From Clostridia bacterium (lineage in GTDB: Bacteria > Bacillota > Clostridia > CAKSNL01 > HGM11501), in the NCBI GenBank assembly GCA_017390225.1, contig JAFPCL010000150.1:1-6190 (forward strand): a stretch of 6,190 nt of DNA. The letters are read 5' to 3'. Position numbers and translations under genes: made by a program. Each line of letters begins with the position of its first letter. Position 1 is the first letter of the stretch. Shown here piece by piece: positions 5,438 through 6,190 of the stretch. Under the pieces are notes generated by a model that did no database searches, was not told the DNA's origin, and saw only the letters and a list, made by a program, of their open reading frames with translations.

Positions 5438-5656
5438 TTATTTTTGAGAAAGCTTTTTCAGTAGTTCCGCAGGCGAAGGATCGCTTTTCAGACGGGATAA
5501 AAGCGCTTTTTTTTCGCTGTCGCTCATCGCTGAAATTTTCGCTTTGAGCTTTTCTTTGTCTTCCGGGGACAGGCTTTGCAGGATTGCAGGGCCTCGTGCC
5601 ATGATAAGCTGCAGAGTTTTGGGGTCGATGGTTTTTAGAAAATCATTTAAATTCAT
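5438..5656 (-). CDS. Hypothetical 72-aa charged helical protein, first gene of the small-protein operon
   Basis: Encodes 72 residues from an ATG. GAAAGG at 5665-5670 lies 8 nt upstream. No named family is recognised. The protein is rich in Lys, Leu, Ser and Asp, has no cysteine or tryptophan, and has no signal peptide. Residues 3-28 (NLNDFLKTI through PAILQSL), 31-43 and 46-57 look like three amphipathic helices, followed by a short helix SPAELLKKLSQK at 61-72. Helix-breaking SPED (30-33) and SDPSP (58-62) separate them. It opens a minus-strand operon that diverges from ppdK. The function is unknown; a small adaptor-like or cytosolic structural protein would be compatible with the sequence but is not shown by it. 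Confidence 0.75.
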   Translation of the reverse strand: MNLNDFLKTIDPKTLQLIMARGPAILQSLSPEDKEKLKAKISAMSDSEKKALLSRLKSDPSPAELLKKLSQK

Positions 5657-5700
5657 GACGACTGCCTTTCAAAAATCATTTTTTAGGGAGCATTTCCCCC

Positions 5701-5730
5701 TTTCACATCTTATGCACGGAAGATATGAAA
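5701..5730 (-). promoter_or_regulatory. 11-bp inverted repeat in the leader of the small-protein operon
   Basis: TTTCACATCTT (5701-5711) and AAGATATGAAA (5720-5730) are complementary at 10 of 11 positions around an 8-bp centre. In minus-strand RNA the odd pair is a G-U wobble, so the stem can form fully there. It lies between the predicted -10 and the first gene. It has no U-tract and so is not an obvious terminator; an operator or an mRNA hairpin are both possible. Confidence 0.5.
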
Positions 5731-5748
5731 GTTTCAAAAAATTTGAAT

Positions 5749-5777
5749 TATATATAGATAGGAAAAAAACAGGACAA
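5749..5777 (-). promoter_or_regulatory. Putative promoter of the small-protein operon
   Basis: On the minus strand -35 TTGTCC (5772-5777) lies 17 nt from -10 TATATA (5749-5754). An overlapping TATAAT at 5747-5752 gives an alternative -10 at 19 nt. The leader would be about 85 nt and contains the inverted repeat at 5701-5730. I could not identify a sporulation sigma-factor type promoter. Confidence 0.5.
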
Positions 5778-5853
5778 AAATAACCAAAAATACAAGGGTT
5801 TTCATTTTAAAATCCGTCAATATGAAAAAAAAGTAAATTTTTTAAAAAAGGGG

Positions 5854-5882
5854 TGGATTTTTTCTGAAAGATGTTGTATAAT
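5854..5882 (+). promoter_or_regulatory. Promoter of ppdK
   Basis: A perfect -10 TATAAT (5877-5882) is preceded at 17 nt by a weak -35 TGGATT (5854-5859). The leader is about 26 nt and contains AAAGGAGG. The poor -35 with perfect -10 suggests either an A/T-rich UP-type contribution from the 5817-5850 region or an activator. Confidence 0.6.
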
Positions 5883-5914
5883 GCAAGGTGAAAAATTTAA
5901 AGGAGGAAATCACT

Positions 5915-6097
5915 ATGACTAAATTTGTTTATCAGTTCAGCGAAGGCGACGCTAATATGCGCGAATTGCTGGGCGGCAAAGGTGCAAACCTTGCAGAAAT
6001 GACCAAGATTGGTCTTCCCGTTCCTCAGGGCTTTACCGTTTCTACGGAAGCTTGTACCCAGTACTATGAAGACGGCAGAAAGATCGGAAGTTTTTGA
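5915..6097 (+). CDS. ppdK: Pyruvate phosphate dikinase, N-terminal fragment (frame broken after residue 57)
   Basis: Pyruvate phosphate dikinase interconverts pyruvate, ATP and phosphate with phosphoenolpyruvate, AMP and pyrophosphate in the cytosol, a central glycolytic or gluconeogenic step in many Clostridia. Residues 1-57 match the family N-terminus closely: FVYQFSEGDANMRELLGGKG, then ANLAEM, GLPVPQGFTVSTEAC and YYEDGRKI. The start at 5915 has AGGAGG (5901-5906) 8 nt upstream and a consensus -10. After GRKI the family continues for roughly 800 more residues, but here only GSF and a TGA (6095-6097) follow. The 60-residue product would contain only the beginning of the nucleotide-binding domain and cannot be functional. 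The downstream bases look phage-derived, so this is either a disrupted gene or an assembly chimera. Confidence 0.88.
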   Translation: MTKFVYQFSEGDANMRELLGGKGANLAEMTKIGLPVPQGFTVSTEACTQYYEDGRKIGSF

Positions 6098-6119
6098 TGA
6101 TTTAGGGAGCAAAAAATGA
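6087..6119 (+). pseudogene. Possible 3' end of an upstream phage structural gene
   Basis: In the frame ending at TGA 6117-6119 the sequence encodes EVFDDLGSKK followed by stop. This stop overlaps the next ATG as ATGA, the classic coupling of adjacent phage genes. Only ten residues are present before the junction with ppdK sequence, so identity cannot be assigned. A portal or minor head protein would be the expected neighbour if the next gene is DUF2213-like. This is inferred from arrangement, not homology. Confidence 0.3.
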
Positions 6120-6190
6120 ACAGCGACAGACTGACGTTTGACAGCAGACAATCTGTGAGGTCGATAGACACAAACGGATTTATGCACATC
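6116..6190 (+). CDS. N-terminus of a putative DUF2213-like phage protein (runs off the window)
   Basis: An open frame of 25 codons starts at ATG 6116 with GGGAG (6105-6109) 6 nt upstream and continues to the last base. It encodes MNSDRLTFDSRQ, then SVRSIDTNGFMHI. The pattern 'FDSxQxVRxIDxNGFxHI' is reminiscent of the start of DUF2213 proteins in tailed-phage morphogenesis clusters, which usually follow portal and head genes. The match is from memory and only 25 residues are available. The gene is unrelated to the pyruvate phosphate dikinase fragment just upstream. Confidence 0.5.
   Translation, partial: MNSDRLTFDSRQSVRSIDTNGFMHI

Noticed and set aside
5888..5914. Upstream ATG at 5888 as the start of ppdK
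   Set aside because: The family N-terminus begins at MTKFVYQF, and AGGAGG at 5901-5906 points to 5915. The upstream extension would be encoded by the ribosome binding site itself.
1..6190. CRISPR arrays, tRNA or rRNA genes, insertion sequences
   Set aside because: No spaced repeat array, no cloverleaf or rRNA-like segment and no transposase coding sequence was seen. The only short tandem repeat (1-60) has no spacers.

Overview
The window looks like a chromosomal segment of a Gram-positive, low-to-medium GC Clostridia-type Firmicute, probably an uncultured gut or rumen lineage. The evidence is strong AGGAGG ribosome binding sites, sigma-A-like promoters with TATAAT boxes, a BspA-type leucine-rich-repeat protein, a G5/M23 cell-wall peptidase, rlmH, and the start of a clostridial-type pyruvate phosphate dikinase. 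No species can be named from sequence alone.

Layout, left to right. Positions 1-60 hold two exact copies of a 20-bp AT-rich tandem repeat plus a decayed third copy. On the minus strand, 107-1861 encodes a 584-residue glycoside-hydrolase-like protein (GH71/GH99/WbsX-like barrel plus a CBM9/DOMON-like C-terminal domain) without a signal peptide, behind its own strong promoter. Upstream of it on the same strand, 1995-3170 encodes a secreted nine-repeat LRR_5 (BspA-like) protein ending in an intrinsic terminator. The region 3171-3389 is a divergent promoter region. It carries a WalR/YycF-like TGTAAT-N5-TGTAAT box near the promoter of a plus-strand M23 endopeptidase gene (3390-4370), which is followed after 3 bp by rlmH (4374-4853).

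Converging on rlmH from the right is a minus-strand three-gene operon of small unrecognised proteins: 72 aa (5438-5656), 116 aa with a GTG start (5068-5418) and 65 aa with a TTG start (4857-5054). The last of these has two leucine-rich hydrophobic stretches at its C-terminus, and its final codons double as an intrinsic terminator. I regard this cassette as the best candidate in the window for an undescribed conserved system.

Divergent from that operon is a well-formed ppdK promoter, ribosome binding site and the first 57 residues of pyruvate phosphate dikinase (from 5915). The reading frame then breaks at about 6081-6090. The final ~100 bases look like the junction of two phage-type genes: the tail of one overlaps, as ATGA, the start of a DUF2213-like gene that runs off the window. 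This is either a rearrangement or, more likely, an assembly or library chimera.
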